NCBI GenBank assembly: GCA_964535575.1
Contig: CAZHTC010000002.1
Location: 186,001-250,000, forward strand
DNA: 64,000 bases
From: JAGPCK01 sp964535575
Lineage (GTDB): Bacteria > Bacteroidota > Bacteroidia > UKL13-3
Direction: 5' to 3'
A program made the position numbers and the translations under genes. Under the pieces are notes generated by a model that saw nothing but the letters and a program-made list of their open reading frames with translations, did not search any database and was not told the DNA's origin. Shown here in pieces: positions 1 to 8,738 of the stretch. The first letter of the stretch is position 1; every line of letters starts with the position of its first letter.

Positions 1-2
1 AA

Positions 3-293
3 GAAGCTCCTTCTGTAATCCTGGAGGTATCTGGTACAGCACTAGGGGGGAATGATATACTCTTGTACTACAGTGATGGGAAAACGGAATCTGTAGAAAC
101 AGCTTTGAATATTAAAATCAGTTCCGCACCCAATCCAGAAAAAGGGAAGTTTTACGTGCAAACTGGTTTAGCAAAAACACTGAGTTATTTATATGGCAAG
201 GGATATAAGATTGTTTCGCAGGGGGACAGGATTACAATAGAACAAGGAAATGGTAGGTCAACACAGGTTTATACATTAATTAAAGAAAATTGA
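3..293 (+). CDS. Hypothetical protein, 5' end outside window
   Basis: The frame is open from the first base and ends at a TGA that overlaps the murC start, so this is the C-terminal 96 residues of a longer protein. I do not recognise it. The visible part is polar, without membrane segments, and ends in a segment with a 'TLSYLYGKGYKIV' stretch followed by 'TQVYTLIKEN'. This faintly resembles the end of small secreted Bacteroidota proteins of unknown function that close with a 'LNYM..GW...VYH' pattern; that resemblance is from memory and weak. It is not the C-terminus of MurG, which usually precedes murC in division clusters. The 4-base overlap with murC suggests shared transcription and translational coupling. 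Confidence 0.7.
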   Translation, partial: EAPSVILEVSGTALGGNDILLYYSDGKTESVETALNIKISSAPNPEKGKFYVQTGLAKTLSYLYGKGYKIVSQGDRITIEQGNGRSTQVYTLIKEN

Positions 294-1672
294 TCGCACA
301 GGTTCAACATATCTATTTCCTTGGCATTGGCGGCATCGGCATGAGCGCCTTGGCTCGCTATTTCCATATGCAGGGAAAAGAAGTTTCGGGGTATGATAAA
401 ACCGCTACCCCACTCACTAAGCAATTGGAAGCTGAAGGGATGGCTGTGCATTACAAGGATGATTTGAGTTTAGTGAACAAGGATGTAAAGGATATTGCTA
501 ATAAAGAACAAACTTTAGTAGTGTACACACCTGCTGTTCCAAAAGATCATAAAGAGTATAATTATTTTCTGAATAACGGCTTTAAGATATTGAAACGTTC
601 CCAGTTGCTGGGATTGGTTACCGAAAATTCTTTTTGCATTGGGGTGGCAGGTACACATGGAAAAACCACTACATCCACATTGATCACACACTTGCTGAAA
701 AGCGGGGGCATTGCCTGCAACGCTTTTCTGGGGGGGATTTCAGCAAATTATGATTCCAACTTGTTATTGGGAAACGGAGAATTTAACGGGAAAAAAGTAG
801 TGGTGGTGGAAGCCGATGAATTTGATCGCTCTTTCCTCACACTCTCACCCGATATAGCCGTGATTACTTCTACCGATGCCGATCATTTGGATATTTACGG
901 GGGACATGATGAATTGAAAAAATCTTTCCTTGATTACAGCAATAAACTCAAACCAGGCGGACTCCTGTTTATCAAAGCAGGATTGCCTGTGATTCCTGAG
1001 TTGAAAGTGAATTATAAAATTTATTCGCTTAACGGGAATGCGGAAGTAAATGGCAGCAACCTTAGCATTGAAAACGCGCAATACAGTTTTGATTTAAGTG
1101 TTGACGGAGCAGAAATAAAACACCTGCGTCTGGGTGTTCCGGGATGGCACAATGTAGAGAACGCGGTGGTAGCTTCTGCGGTGGCGCTGCATATGGGCGT
1201 GAGTGAGGAAGATTTGAGAGACGGGCTGGAAAGTTTCCGTGGAGCCAAACGCAGGTTTGAATACATTTTACGCAATGAGCATATCACCTATATTGATGAC
1301 TACGCCCATCACCCGGAAGAAATCAAAGCCTTTCTCAGTTCAGTAAAACAAATGTACCCGGGCAAAAAAGTGACGGCTGTTTTTCAACCGCATTTGTTTA
1401 CTCGCACCCGCGATTTTGCAGATGGATTTGCCGAAAGCCTTTCGCTGGCGGATGAGTTGATACTGCTGGATATTTATCCTGCCCGCGAATTACCTATTGA
1501 GGGTGTTACATCAAAAATGTTGTTAGATAAAGTGCAGTTAACACATAAAGAACTTTGCGCAAAAGCCGATTTACTTGAAAAAATGCGCGACCGGCATCCG
1601 GAGGTTTTAGTAACCATAGGTGCCGGGGATATTGATCAATTGGTTCAACCTTTAAAGAAGTTATATGAATAA
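290..1672 (+). CDS. murC: UDP-N-acetylmuramate--L-alanine ligase MurC
   Basis: MurC adds L-alanine to UDP-MurNAc with ATP hydrolysis, the first amino acid step of cytoplasmic peptidoglycan precursor synthesis. At 460 residues it has the usual family length. The N-terminal nucleotide-binding motif LGIGGIGMSALA is at residues 11-22, and the Mur ligase ATP-binding loop GTHGKTTTST is at 121-130. 'YIDDYAHHP' in the C-terminal half is the conserved MurC stretch. The start is TTG at 290, overlapping the stop of the preceding gene (TTGA); no in-frame ATG gives a complete Rossmann motif. It overlaps ftsQ by 8 bases, so it belongs to the murC-ftsQ-ftsA run. Confidence 0.97.
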   Translation: MIAQVQHIYFLGIGGIGMSALARYFHMQGKEVSGYDKTATPLTKQLEAEGMAVHYKDDLSLVNKDVKDIANKEQTLVVYTPAVPKDHKEYNYFLNNGFKILKRSQLLGLVTENSFCIGVAGTHGKTTTSTLITHLLKSGGIACNAFLGGISANYDSNLLLGNGEFNGKKVVVVEADEFDRSFLTLSPDIAVITSTDADHLDIYGGHDELKKSFLDYSNKLKPGGLLFIKAGLPVIPELKVNYKIYSLNGNAEVNGSNLSIENAQYSFDLSVDGAEIKHLRLGVPGWHNVENAVVASAVALHMGVSEEDLRDGLESFRGAKRRFEYILRNEHITYIDDYAHHPEEIKAFLSSVKQMYPGKKVTAVFQPHLFTRTRDFADGFAESLSLADELILLDIYPARELPIEGVTSKMLLDKVQLTHKELCAKADLLEKMRDRHPEVLVTIGAGDIDQLVQPLKKLYE

Positions 1673-2483
1673 GGAAGAACGTATACATCAGTTAAAACGA
1701 ATTGGAGTAATTGCACTTTGGGTAGTGCTATTGGGGGGATTGGTAGTTTCGCTGGCCTTTGTTCAGCATGAGCAAAAAAGTGTATCGTGCACTGAAATAG
1801 ATATTACCATAAGCCCTGAGAAGGATAATTTTTTTGTGGATCGTACAATGGTCATTTCCATTCTTACCAATGAAGGGAAAGAAACCGATTTAATCGGGAA
1901 GCCTGTTGGGAGATTAGATGTATCGGCACTTGAATTAAAACTGGAGCGAAATCCGTTCATCTACAATGCCGAAGTATATGCCGATATCAATGGCGATTTA
2001 AAAGTAGATGTTTATCAGCGCAGACCTGTGATGCGGGTGATGCTGAATGACGGAACAGGATATTATATTGACAACAGAGGTTTTAAAATGCCTTTATCTG
2101 AGTTGTACACTGCTCATATAGTAGTGGCCACCGGCAATATTACTGAAAACTACGGAACCAATGATTCACTCCGGACAGACATTACCCGTGAATTGTATAC
2201 ACTGGCATCGTTCCTTGACAAGGATGAATTCTGGCAAGCACAGGTAGAGCAGGTGTATGTGAATGAGAAAAACGATTTGATACTGGTGCCTAAAATAGGA
2301 GACCACACCATTGTGCTGGGAACTACAGAAGGAATAGAAGAAAAAATGAATCGCCTGATGATGTTTTACACCGAGGCACTTAACAAAATGGGCTGGAACG
2401 ATTATTCAACAATAAATCTCAAATACGAAGGACAAATAGTTTGTACAAAAAAAAATCAACCGAACACATATGAGCAACAGTAA
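1665..2483 (+). CDS. ftsQ: Cell division protein FtsQ
   Basis: FtsQ is a bitopic inner-membrane divisome protein that links early and late division proteins. This 272-residue protein has a short basic cytoplasmic N-terminus, one membrane helix at about residues 13-32, and a periplasmic region with a POTRA-like segment followed by the 'LERNPFIYNAEVYADINGDLKVDVYQ' type of stretch (around residues 90-120), typical of FtsQ/DivIB. FtsQ is poorly conserved, so position between murC and ftsA is a major part of the evidence. It overlaps murC by 8 bases and ftsA by 14 bases, which indicates translational coupling. Confidence 0.9.
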   Translation: MNKEERIHQLKRIGVIALWVVLLGGLVVSLAFVQHEQKSVSCTEIDITISPEKDNFFVDRTMVISILTNEGKETDLIGKPVGRLDVSALELKLERNPFIYNAEVYADINGDLKVDVYQRRPVMRVMLNDGTGYYIDNRGFKMPLSELYTAHIVVATGNITENYGTNDSLRTDITRELYTLASFLDKDEFWQAQVEQVYVNEKNDLILVPKIGDHTIVLGTTEGIEEKMNRLMMFYTEALNKMGWNDYSTINLKYEGQIVCTKKNQPNTYEQQ

Positions 2484-3762
2484 AATCATTGTAGGTCTCG
2501 ACATCGGAACCACAAAAGTTTGCGCCATAGTAGGTCGCAAAAACGAACACGGAAAGATTGACATTCTGGGAATGGGGAAAGCCGAATCAACAGGCGTGGC
2601 CCGCGGGGTGGTGGTAAACATTGAAAAAACAGTTCAAGCCATCACTCAGGCCGTTGACGAAGCGTCCCGTAAATCAAACGTGCAGGTGCAGGTAGTGCAT
2701 GTAGGCATTGCCGGCCAGCATATCAAAAGTTTTCAGCATCGTAATACCATTACGCGTGATGATGCCGAGTCAGAAGTAAGCATGGAAGACATTAACCGTC
2801 TGCGAGAGGGAATGCACAAGCTGGCACTGCCTCCGGGCGATGAAATTATTCATGTTTTGCCGCAGGATTTTACTGTTGACAACGAACACGGAATTAAAGA
2901 TCCGGTTGGCATGTCGGGTATTCGGCTCGAAGGGAATTTTCATATTATCACCGGCCAGATGATGGCGGCAAAAAATATCCGTAAATGTGTGGAGAAAGCC
3001 GGGCTAACGGTAGCTGATTTAATTCTTGAACCATTGGCATCATCCGAATCGGTTTTAGATAAAGAAGAGTTGCAGGCTGGTGTTTGTTTGGTGGATATTG
3101 GTGGCGGTACTACCGATGTGGCCATCTTTTATGATGATGTTATTCGCCACACAGCCGTAATTCCTTTTGGTGGAAATATTATAACCGAAGATATCAAAGA
3201 AGGTTGTTCGGTACTGAAAAATCAGGCCGAGTTGCTTAAGGTAAAATTCGGTTCGGCAATGGCGATGGAGAATAAAGAAAACGAAATTGTTTGTATTCCC
3301 GGAATAAGAGGACGCCAGCATAAGGAAATATCCGTGAAAAATCTGGCTATGGTTATTCAGGCCCGGGTTGAGGAAATTTTTGAGCAGGTACTGTATGAAA
3401 TAAAAAGTTCAGGACTTGAGCGCAAACTGGCCGCAGGAATTGTAATTACGGGAGGTGGTGCTCAGTTAAAACATATCACCCATTTGGCCGAACTGGTAAC
3501 CGGATTGGATGCCCGTATCGGTTATCCGCACGAACATATCAGCAAAGGAATGGATGACGTGAAAAGCCCGATGTATTCAACCGGTATTGGCTTGGTGATG
3601 ATGGGTATGGACGAAGGCAGTCAGGATCCTGAGGTGAAGGAAGAGAAAATGAAGCGCACCGCAGCAGGAACAGAAGAAACAGGGGACAGCTTTTTTGGTA
3701 AACTCATCAAAAAGGGGAAAGGCTTTATGCTCTCTGATGACGAATTAGAGGATTTTAAATAG
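2470..3762 (+). CDS. ftsA: Cell division protein FtsA
   Basis: FtsA is the actin-like ATPase that tethers FtsZ filaments to the membrane. The 430-residue protein shows the phosphate 1 motif of the actin/Hsp70 fold near the N-terminus (VGLDIGTTKVCAIVG, residues 8-22), the SHS2-containing 1C region, and the phosphate 2 motif DIGGGTTDVA around residue 208. A GGGAQL motif (adenosine site) lies around residue 330. The C-terminal segment ends in a basic/hydrophobic stretch (GKLIKKGKGFMLSDDELEDF) that could act as the membrane-targeting helix, with a lysine-rich linker before it. It starts inside ftsQ and is followed by ftsZ after 81 bases. Confidence 0.97.
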   Translation: MSNSKIIVGLDIGTTKVCAIVGRKNEHGKIDILGMGKAESTGVARGVVVNIEKTVQAITQAVDEASRKSNVQVQVVHVGIAGQHIKSFQHRNTITRDDAESEVSMEDINRLREGMHKLALPPGDEIIHVLPQDFTVDNEHGIKDPVGMSGIRLEGNFHIITGQMMAAKNIRKCVEKAGLTVADLILEPLASSESVLDKEELQAGVCLVDIGGGTTDVAIFYDDVIRHTAVIPFGGNIITEDIKEGCSVLKNQAELLKVKFGSAMAMENKENEIVCIPGIRGRQHKEISVKNLAMVIQARVEEIFEQVLYEIKSSGLERKLAAGIVITGGGAQLKHITHLAELVTGLDARIGYPHEHISKGMDDVKSPMYSTGIGLVMMGMDEGSQDPEVKEEKMKRTAAGTEETGDSFFGKLIKKGKGFMLSDDELEDFK

Positions 3763-3843
3763 TCAGCCTGTTGATAAGTAGATAACTCTGTTAAAGATAA
3801 CTCAGTAAGTACAATTAATTTTACCACACAAAAAACCGAGTTT

Positions 3844-5442
3844 ATGGTAAGTAAAATTCAGTTCGATATGCCCAAAGATAAATCATCAATCATTAAGGTG
3901 ATTGGTGTGGGCGGGGGCGGAGGAAATGCCGTGAATCACATGTACAGTCAGGGCATAAAGGGGGTAGATTTCCTTATCTGCAATACCGATTCGCAAGCAT
4001 TGGAGATGAGTCCTATTCCTAACAAAATACAGTTAGGTACCCACCTTACGGAAGGACGCGGAGCAGGTGCAAATCCTGAAGTTGGCCGTAAAGCTGCCAT
4101 GGAGAGCATTGAGGCCATTATTGACGGCCTCGGAGTAAATACCAAAATGTTGTTCATTACTGCCGGAATGGGTGGCGGAACCGGAACCGGTGCAGCCCCT
4201 ATTATCGCCAAAACGGCAAAAGAGTTCGGGATGCTTACGGTAGGTATTGTTACCATGCCTTTTACTTTTGAAGGTAAAAAAAGAAGGATGTTTGCTGAAG
4301 AAGGCCTTAATAATTTTAAAAAGAATGTTGATTGCCTTTTGGTCATCAGCAACGAAAAAATTAAGGAAACTTTCGGCAATATGTCATTACGCACTGCTTT
4401 TTCTGAAGCTGATACCATTCTAACTATTGCCGCCAAAGGAATTGCAGAAATTATTACGGTACCCGGTTATATCAATGTTGATTTTGAAGACGTAAAAACG
4501 GTAATGACCAACAGTGGTGTTGCCTTAATGGGTTCTGCTACGGCCACAGGCGAAGACAGGGCAATTAAAGCCGCACAAATGGCATTGGCATCTCCTTTAC
4601 TCAATGACAGCGATATTCGCGGAGCAAAAAATATACTTCTTAATATCACTTCCGGGAAAAAAGAAGTGTTGATGGATGAAATTTCAGTAATCACCAATTA
4701 TATCCAGGATGAAGCCGGTGTAAATGCGGATATGATTTGGGGCAACTGTTACGATGATTCACTGGAAGAAGAATTATCGGTTACTATTATTGCCACAGGT
4801 TTTGAAACCAAAGAAAACAAGCTCATCGTTAATAACCTTAGCGATAATAAAATTGTTCATACCATTACAGCTCCGGTAGCCCCGGAAACCAAAACAGAGG
4901 AACCAGTACGCAAAGATGAGATCGTTTTAAAGCAGGCTTCCCTCACATTTGAAGAGAGAAAAGAAACAACAGAAATTACGGCAGAAACCAATGCGGAGGT
5001 TTCGGATGAATCTGAATTTAAAAAGCGGATTGATGCATTAAAGGAACAAATACTCGAAACAAAAGCCGAGGTGCCGCAGGAGTTTATTGCCCAAACGGAA
5101 GAAATTACTGAATCGGTAACAGAAATTACAGCTTCTTATGAGCCACCTGTTCCGCCAATTCGCAGCGAGGTTAGTAGCCCTGTTGACGAAGAAGAGGAAG
5201 AAAGAATACGCAAGATTAAACAACGCATTATTGAAATGCGTAACCTTAATTTAAGCCTGAGTTCTGAAAAAGGGTTGAATGATTTGGAAAAAGAGCCGGC
5301 ATATGTAAGAAAAAGGTTTAACCTCAATGATGTGCCTCATTCATCCGAATCAAATGTTTCCCGTTTTACCCTGTCGGAAGACGAGAATAAAAAACCTGAA
5401 ATAAAAGGTAACAATTCATTTTTACACGATAACGTTGATTAA
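3844..5442 (+). CDS. ftsZ: Cell division protein FtsZ
   Basis: FtsZ is the tubulin-like GTPase that forms the division ring. The GTPase signature GGGTGTGAAP lies at about residues 108-118, the N-terminal G-box 'GVGGGGGNAVNHM' at about 21-33 and the 'NTDSQAL' loop at about 46-52. The GTPase and C-terminal tubulin domains end near residue 325. The remaining ~200 residues are acidic, low in complexity and rich in Glu/Thr, then become conserved-looking at the end (ending in 'NNSFLHDNVD'). At 532 residues it is much longer than the ~380-400 of E. coli FtsZ because of this linker. The usual 'IPAFLR'-like tail peptide is not seen. A strong hairpin terminator follows the stop codon. Confidence 0.98.
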   Translation: MVSKIQFDMPKDKSSIIKVIGVGGGGGNAVNHMYSQGIKGVDFLICNTDSQALEMSPIPNKIQLGTHLTEGRGAGANPEVGRKAAMESIEAIIDGLGVNTKMLFITAGMGGGTGTGAAPIIAKTAKEFGMLTVGIVTMPFTFEGKKRRMFAEEGLNNFKKNVDCLLVISNEKIKETFGNMSLRTAFSEADTILTIAAKGIAEIITVPGYINVDFEDVKTVMTNSGVALMGSATATGEDRAIKAAQMALASPLLNDSDIRGAKNILLNITSGKKEVLMDEISVITNYIQDEAGVNADMIWGNCYDDSLEEELSVTIIATGFETKENKLIVNNLSDNKIVHTITAPVAPETKTEEPVRKDEIVLKQASLTFEERKETTEITAETNAEVSDESEFKKRIDALKEQILETKAEVPQEFIAQTEEITESVTEITASYEPPVPPIRSEVSSPVDEEEEERIRKIKQRIIEMRNLNLSLSSEKGLNDLEKEPAYVRKRFNLNDVPHSSESNVSRFTLSEDENKKPEIKGNNSFLHDNVD

Positions 5443-5470
5443 ATTCATCAACGAATAAATAACTCCAATA

Positions 5471-5502
5471 AAAAACCCTCATCGTTTCGATGAGGGTTTT
5501 TT
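5471..5502. terminator. Bidirectional rho-independent terminator after ftsZ
   Basis: A perfect 9-bp stem, CCCTCATCG at 5476-5484 and CGATGAGGG at 5488-5496, encloses a 3-base loop. It is flanked by an A run on the left and a T run on the right, so it can end transcription from ftsZ on the plus strand and from the convergent lipoprotein gene on the minus strand. Confidence 0.92.
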
Positions 5503-5524
5503 ATTTATATCTCGTAAATAATGG

Positions 5525-6310
5525 TTAACTCAGGAAACTCTTGGCTACGGCAATCAGCAGCAAAGCATGGATACTTAAAATACCCATGGTAGCATAACTC
5601 ATCGATACCGCCTTACTTCCTGCGTCCGAAGGCGTATCAAGCATTCCGAAAACCTGCTTTAATCCCAGCATTAAGGCAATGAAGGCCTGAGCAAAGGCGA
5701 AGTAAAGAACCCAGTGATGTTTTGATTCTTTTTGTTCGGCAGCTTTTACGGAAATGATTGGAGCGGTTGTTTTATTGTATCGTTTTTTTGCTGATTGTTT
5801 TGTCCCGAACCCATTTTCTGTGGTTGAAGGAAACAGTCTTGGTTCAAAAGCATTATCTGCAGATGAATTGTGGAGTAAACTAACGAGGGGAGATGATTGG
5901 GAAGTTGAGTTAAGTCCGAAAGCCGGATCAATTTCATGATTGATAATGGATGTTTGCTCACCAAACTTCATCTCATTAGCATTAGTTGTAGTTTGAACTG
6001 CCGTGGTTGTTGCTGCATCATACTGTACTTTTTGTTCGGTAACAACATTTGTAGCACTTGCAGCGGCAGCTGTAGGAACGGGGGATGAAATTTCTTTGCT
6101 ATCGGGAGTTTGATTTTCCTGTAAAACCACTACCTGTTTTTTTTCTTTTACTTTTGCCTCTTGATATTCCCTTGACTGGTGTCGCCTGGCAAAACTTTTT
6201 GATGAGCGTCCCTTGGAACCCATTACGCCTTTATGGTTCGATGTGCTGCAACCTACTAATACGGTAGCGAGAACCACAAAAGAAAGAAATTTAATATAAA
6301 CTGACACCAT
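5525..6310 (-). CDS. Predicted lipoprotein with two C-terminal membrane helices
   Basis: I do not recognise this 261-residue protein. It begins with a lipoprotein signal peptide and lipobox (VLATVLVGC, Cys at about residue 21). A basic segment rich in Ser, Lys and Arg follows, then a long Gln/Thr/Ala/Ser-rich, probably disordered region. The last 65 residues hold two hydrophobic helices (about 198-222 and 236-260) separated by a short polar loop. A lipid anchor plus C-terminal membrane helices is an uncommon arrangement; it would place the disordered part in the periplasm if the helices sit in the inner membrane. A well-formed promoter lies just upstream (6330-6360). Convergent with ftsZ; no functional link is shown. 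Confidence 0.8.
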   Translation of the reverse strand: MVSVYIKFLSFVVLATVLVGCSTSNHKGVMGSKGRSSKSFARRHQSREYQEAKVKEKKQVVVLQENQTPDSKEISSPVPTAAAASATNVVTEQKVQYDAATTTAVQTTTNANEMKFGEQTSIINHEIDPAFGLNSTSQSSPLVSLLHNSSADNAFEPRLFPSTTENGFGTKQSAKKRYNKTTAPIISVKAAEQKESKHHWVLYFAFAQAFIALMLGLKQVFGMLDTPSDAGSKAVSMSYATMGILSIHALLLIAVAKSFLS

Positions 6311-6329
6311 AACCCCCTTTTAGCTAAAT

Positions 6330-6360
6330 CAAATTTAGGCCATATAAATTACATAACAAA
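6330..6360 (-). promoter_or_regulatory. Bacteroidota-type promoter for the lipoprotein gene
   Basis: Read on the minus strand, TTTG (6357-6360) is followed after exactly 19 bases by TAAATTTG (6330-6337), matching the Bacteroidota consensus TTTG-N19-TAnnTTTG. The expected start of transcription near 6325 leaves a leader of about 15 bases before the ATG at 6310; that leader contains an A/G-rich run. Confidence 0.7.
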
Positions 6361-6361
6361 T

Positions 6362-8698
6362 TTATTCCTTTATTATTTTATGGGAACTCAACATTTTATC
6401 TCCGTTAAATACTTTAATGAAAAACAGTCCCGGGGTCAGGTGTTTGGTGTTGATTTTCAGTGATTTTTCGTCTTTCTGCAAAATTATTTCATTTATTTCA
6501 CGTCCCAAAACATCATATAAAATTACCCTAAAGGGTAATCCGATAGACTTATCTGAACGCTCAATTTGCAACATATCATTCACCGGATTCGGAAAAAGGA
6601 CAATCCCGGCTTCGTTAATTTCCACTACACCTGTATTCACATGAATTTTTAATCTCACCGTATCGTATCCGATAAGAACAGGAAGAGTTTTGCGGTAATA
6701 ACCCTTGAAAAAGAGAACACCGCCATTTTCAATTCCTACCAGCATATCGGGGATTGTATCGCTATCAAAATTGGCTACTACCGGATTGCATTTACTTAAA
6801 CTGCCTAAAATTTTGTTACCGTAAACCAAGTCACCCGGGCCAATCAAAATGGAATCAATCTCGGGGAAAGTTGACTCTAACCCTGCCTGCATACGGTAGC
6901 TTCTAACACGTCCGCCAAAGGAGCCTACCATTATTTCAAGCATGCTGTCGCTCGCATAATTGTAAACAAAGGGCGATGCATAACCAAGGTATTGGCCGGG
7001 CTTTTCTTTGCTTAAAATTTGACCCAGCGTATCGGCTACCGGTACATTTAAAAATTTGTATCCTACCGTAAACGTATCAATGTTCCGGTAATAATGAATC
7101 AGCCCTAAATCGGTTCCTACCAAAAGATCGCATTTTCCGTCAAGATTCATATCATAAATGCAGGGAGAAGAAATGCCATTTACCTGAATATTCTGAAAGT
7201 TTAATTCGGGAGAGCCAAAGGTCATGTTACCTCCACCGGTGGTAGTATTGTGAAGAAACGTAAGCGTTCCATCAGTTGCTCCTAAAATAATATCAGGCTT
7301 TCCGTCACCATCCACATCTCCGGTTGCGGGTTTTATATACGAAAGATTGAGGTTGGAGATGGAAAGGTAATTTGTATCCTGTATTTTAAAAACCGGTTGC
7401 TGGTTGGTTCCAATATTTTGAAACAGTACCAGTTGGTCTTTTGTGTCGTTGGTGTATTCCCAGTCGCCTCCGGTAGCAACAATCAAATCTTTTTTACCAT
7501 CCTGATTGTAATCTAGTATAGCGGGTACAAAGCGCCACCCTATATCTATAGATTCATCAAGCAGAAAATTCTTTTTTACAAACGTGAAAGCAGCCGCTGC
7601 ACCAGTTCCTGTATTCTGATACAGCCATATATTATCTTTGGTTTTTATCCCTTCTACACCATTTGGTGCTATAACCAGATCTTTTTTACCATCATTATTC
7701 AGGTCTACAAAATAAGCGGCAAGGGCAGAGGGAAATTTTGCTCTGGTGGTATTTTTGGGGGTTAACGAATCATAAGAAATGAGTGTATCGGCTGCAAATC
7801 CTTTATATTTCCAGTTAAACTCCTTTCGTCCGTTTTTAATGTAATACATAAAATCGTTGAGCACGTCCCCGGAGTACAAGTCCATATCTCCGTCTGCATC
7901 ATTATCAAATAAGGTTAGGGTGGTACCATTGTGTGCATTTGTTTTGAAATAGGTTTTATCGCAGCTCATTCCTAACCGCACTCTGTCGGTAACCAGAACC
8001 GAGCCCCAGCAACGGTCAACGTTGTAAAATTTGAATGAGTCAACGGGTAAACCCTGTTCTACCTGATAGTTTTTATAATATTCAATATAGGCTCCCAGAC
8101 CGCTCATACCAATTATATCCATATCTCCGTCTCCGTCCATATCGGCCATATCAGGTAAATCAGTTTGAGTAACTGACAATGGGAACGTATCTACAAAATA
8201 GTAAATACACTTTAGTTGAGGGGTGATGAGTTGAAACTGCAGGTTGCTACCCGTGCTGGTGTTTTTAAAAACACGGATATGGTTGTTTTGAATAAAATAT
8301 CCCGGCATCGGAATGTCGGGGTCGGCATTCGTGATCAGGTCCATTTTGCCGTCATTGTTATAATCAAAAGTACGTACCCAGTTTAGCAATCTTGGAAACT
8401 TACTCCGGTATTCAGGTGCATACTGAAATTTAATTTGCCCGGTGTTCCCGATATTTAAATACGGGTGAACTAAAAATCCCATCCGGTCAAATACCAGTAA
8501 ATCTAATTTACCATCTCCGTTTAAGTCAATATTGTTGAATTGCGGGGCTGTATACCCGCCCGTAAACGGATATGGAATGGTGTCGTTGGCGGCATTCAAA
8601 AATTTTAACGAATTGGAGTATTGAAATCCTATATCCTGCGCCCGTGCCGTAAAAACAAGGCAATTCACAAATAAGATGGTGTATAAAGTTTTTTTCAT
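6362..8698 (-). CDS. FG-GAP/VCBS repeat protein with T9SS sorting domain (paralog 1)
   Basis: A secreted protein of about 778 residues. I choose the ATG at 8698, because it gives a standard signal peptide (MKKTLYTILFVNCLVFTARAQ); the frame could extend five codons further. The body consists of repeated calcium-binding loops of the D-x-D/N-x-D-G-x-x-D type (for example DLNGDGKLD, DYNNDGKMD, DMDGDGDMD, DLNNDGKKD, DVDGDGKPD), the hallmark of FG-GAP/VCBS beta-propeller repeats. The last ~75 residues have the type A T9SS sorting pattern ('FPNPVNDMLQI' near the start and 'LTPGLFFIKV' near the end), so export across the outer membrane by the type IX system is expected. The ligand is unknown. It is closely similar over its whole length to the gene at 10043-12358 on the other side of murF. 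Confidence 0.9.
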   Translation of the reverse strand: MKKTLYTILFVNCLVFTARAQDIGFQYSNSLKFLNAANDTIPYPFTGGYTAPQFNNIDLNGDGKLDLLVFDRMGFLVHPYLNIGNTGQIKFQYAPEYRSKFPRLLNWVRTFDYNNDGKMDLITNADPDIPMPGYFIQNNHIRVFKNTSTGSNLQFQLITPQLKCIYYFVDTFPLSVTQTDLPDMADMDGDGDMDIIGMSGLGAYIEYYKNYQVEQGLPVDSFKFYNVDRCWGSVLVTDRVRLGMSCDKTYFKTNAHNGTTLTLFDNDADGDMDLYSGDVLNDFMYYIKNGRKEFNWKYKGFAADTLISYDSLTPKNTTRAKFPSALAAYFVDLNNDGKKDLVIAPNGVEGIKTKDNIWLYQNTGTGAAAAFTFVKKNFLLDESIDIGWRFVPAILDYNQDGKKDLIVATGGDWEYTNDTKDQLVLFQNIGTNQQPVFKIQDTNYLSISNLNLSYIKPATGDVDGDGKPDIILGATDGTLTFLHNTTTGGGNMTFGSPELNFQNIQVNGISSPCIYDMNLDGKCDLLVGTDLGLIHYYRNIDTFTVGYKFLNVPVADTLGQILSKEKPGQYLGYASPFVYNYASDSMLEIMVGSFGGRVRSYRMQAGLESTFPEIDSILIGPGDLVYGNKILGSLSKCNPVVANFDSDTIPDMLVGIENGGVLFFKGYYRKTLPVLIGYDTVRLKIHVNTGVVEINEAGIVLFPNPVNDMLQIERSDKSIGLPFRVILYDVLGREINEIILQKDEKSLKINTKHLTPGLFFIKVFNGDKMLSSHKIIKE

Positions 8699-8713
8699 AG
8701 ACGCTTTGGTCAT

Positions 8714-8721
8714 TAAATTTG
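8714..8721 (+). promoter_or_regulatory. Possible -7 element of a murF promoter
   Basis: TAAATTTG matches the Bacteroidota -7 consensus and lies 17 bases before the murF ATG at 8739. No good TTTG is found at the expected distance upstream, so this is tentative. Confidence 0.35.
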
Positions 8722-8738
8722 ATTAATTATTAAAGGAA

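Noticed and set aside
3948..4436. A 162-codon open frame on the minus strand opposite ftsZ
   Set aside because: It lies wholly inside the conserved GTPase domain of FtsZ and its translation has no recognisable pattern; it is a shadow of the sense codons.
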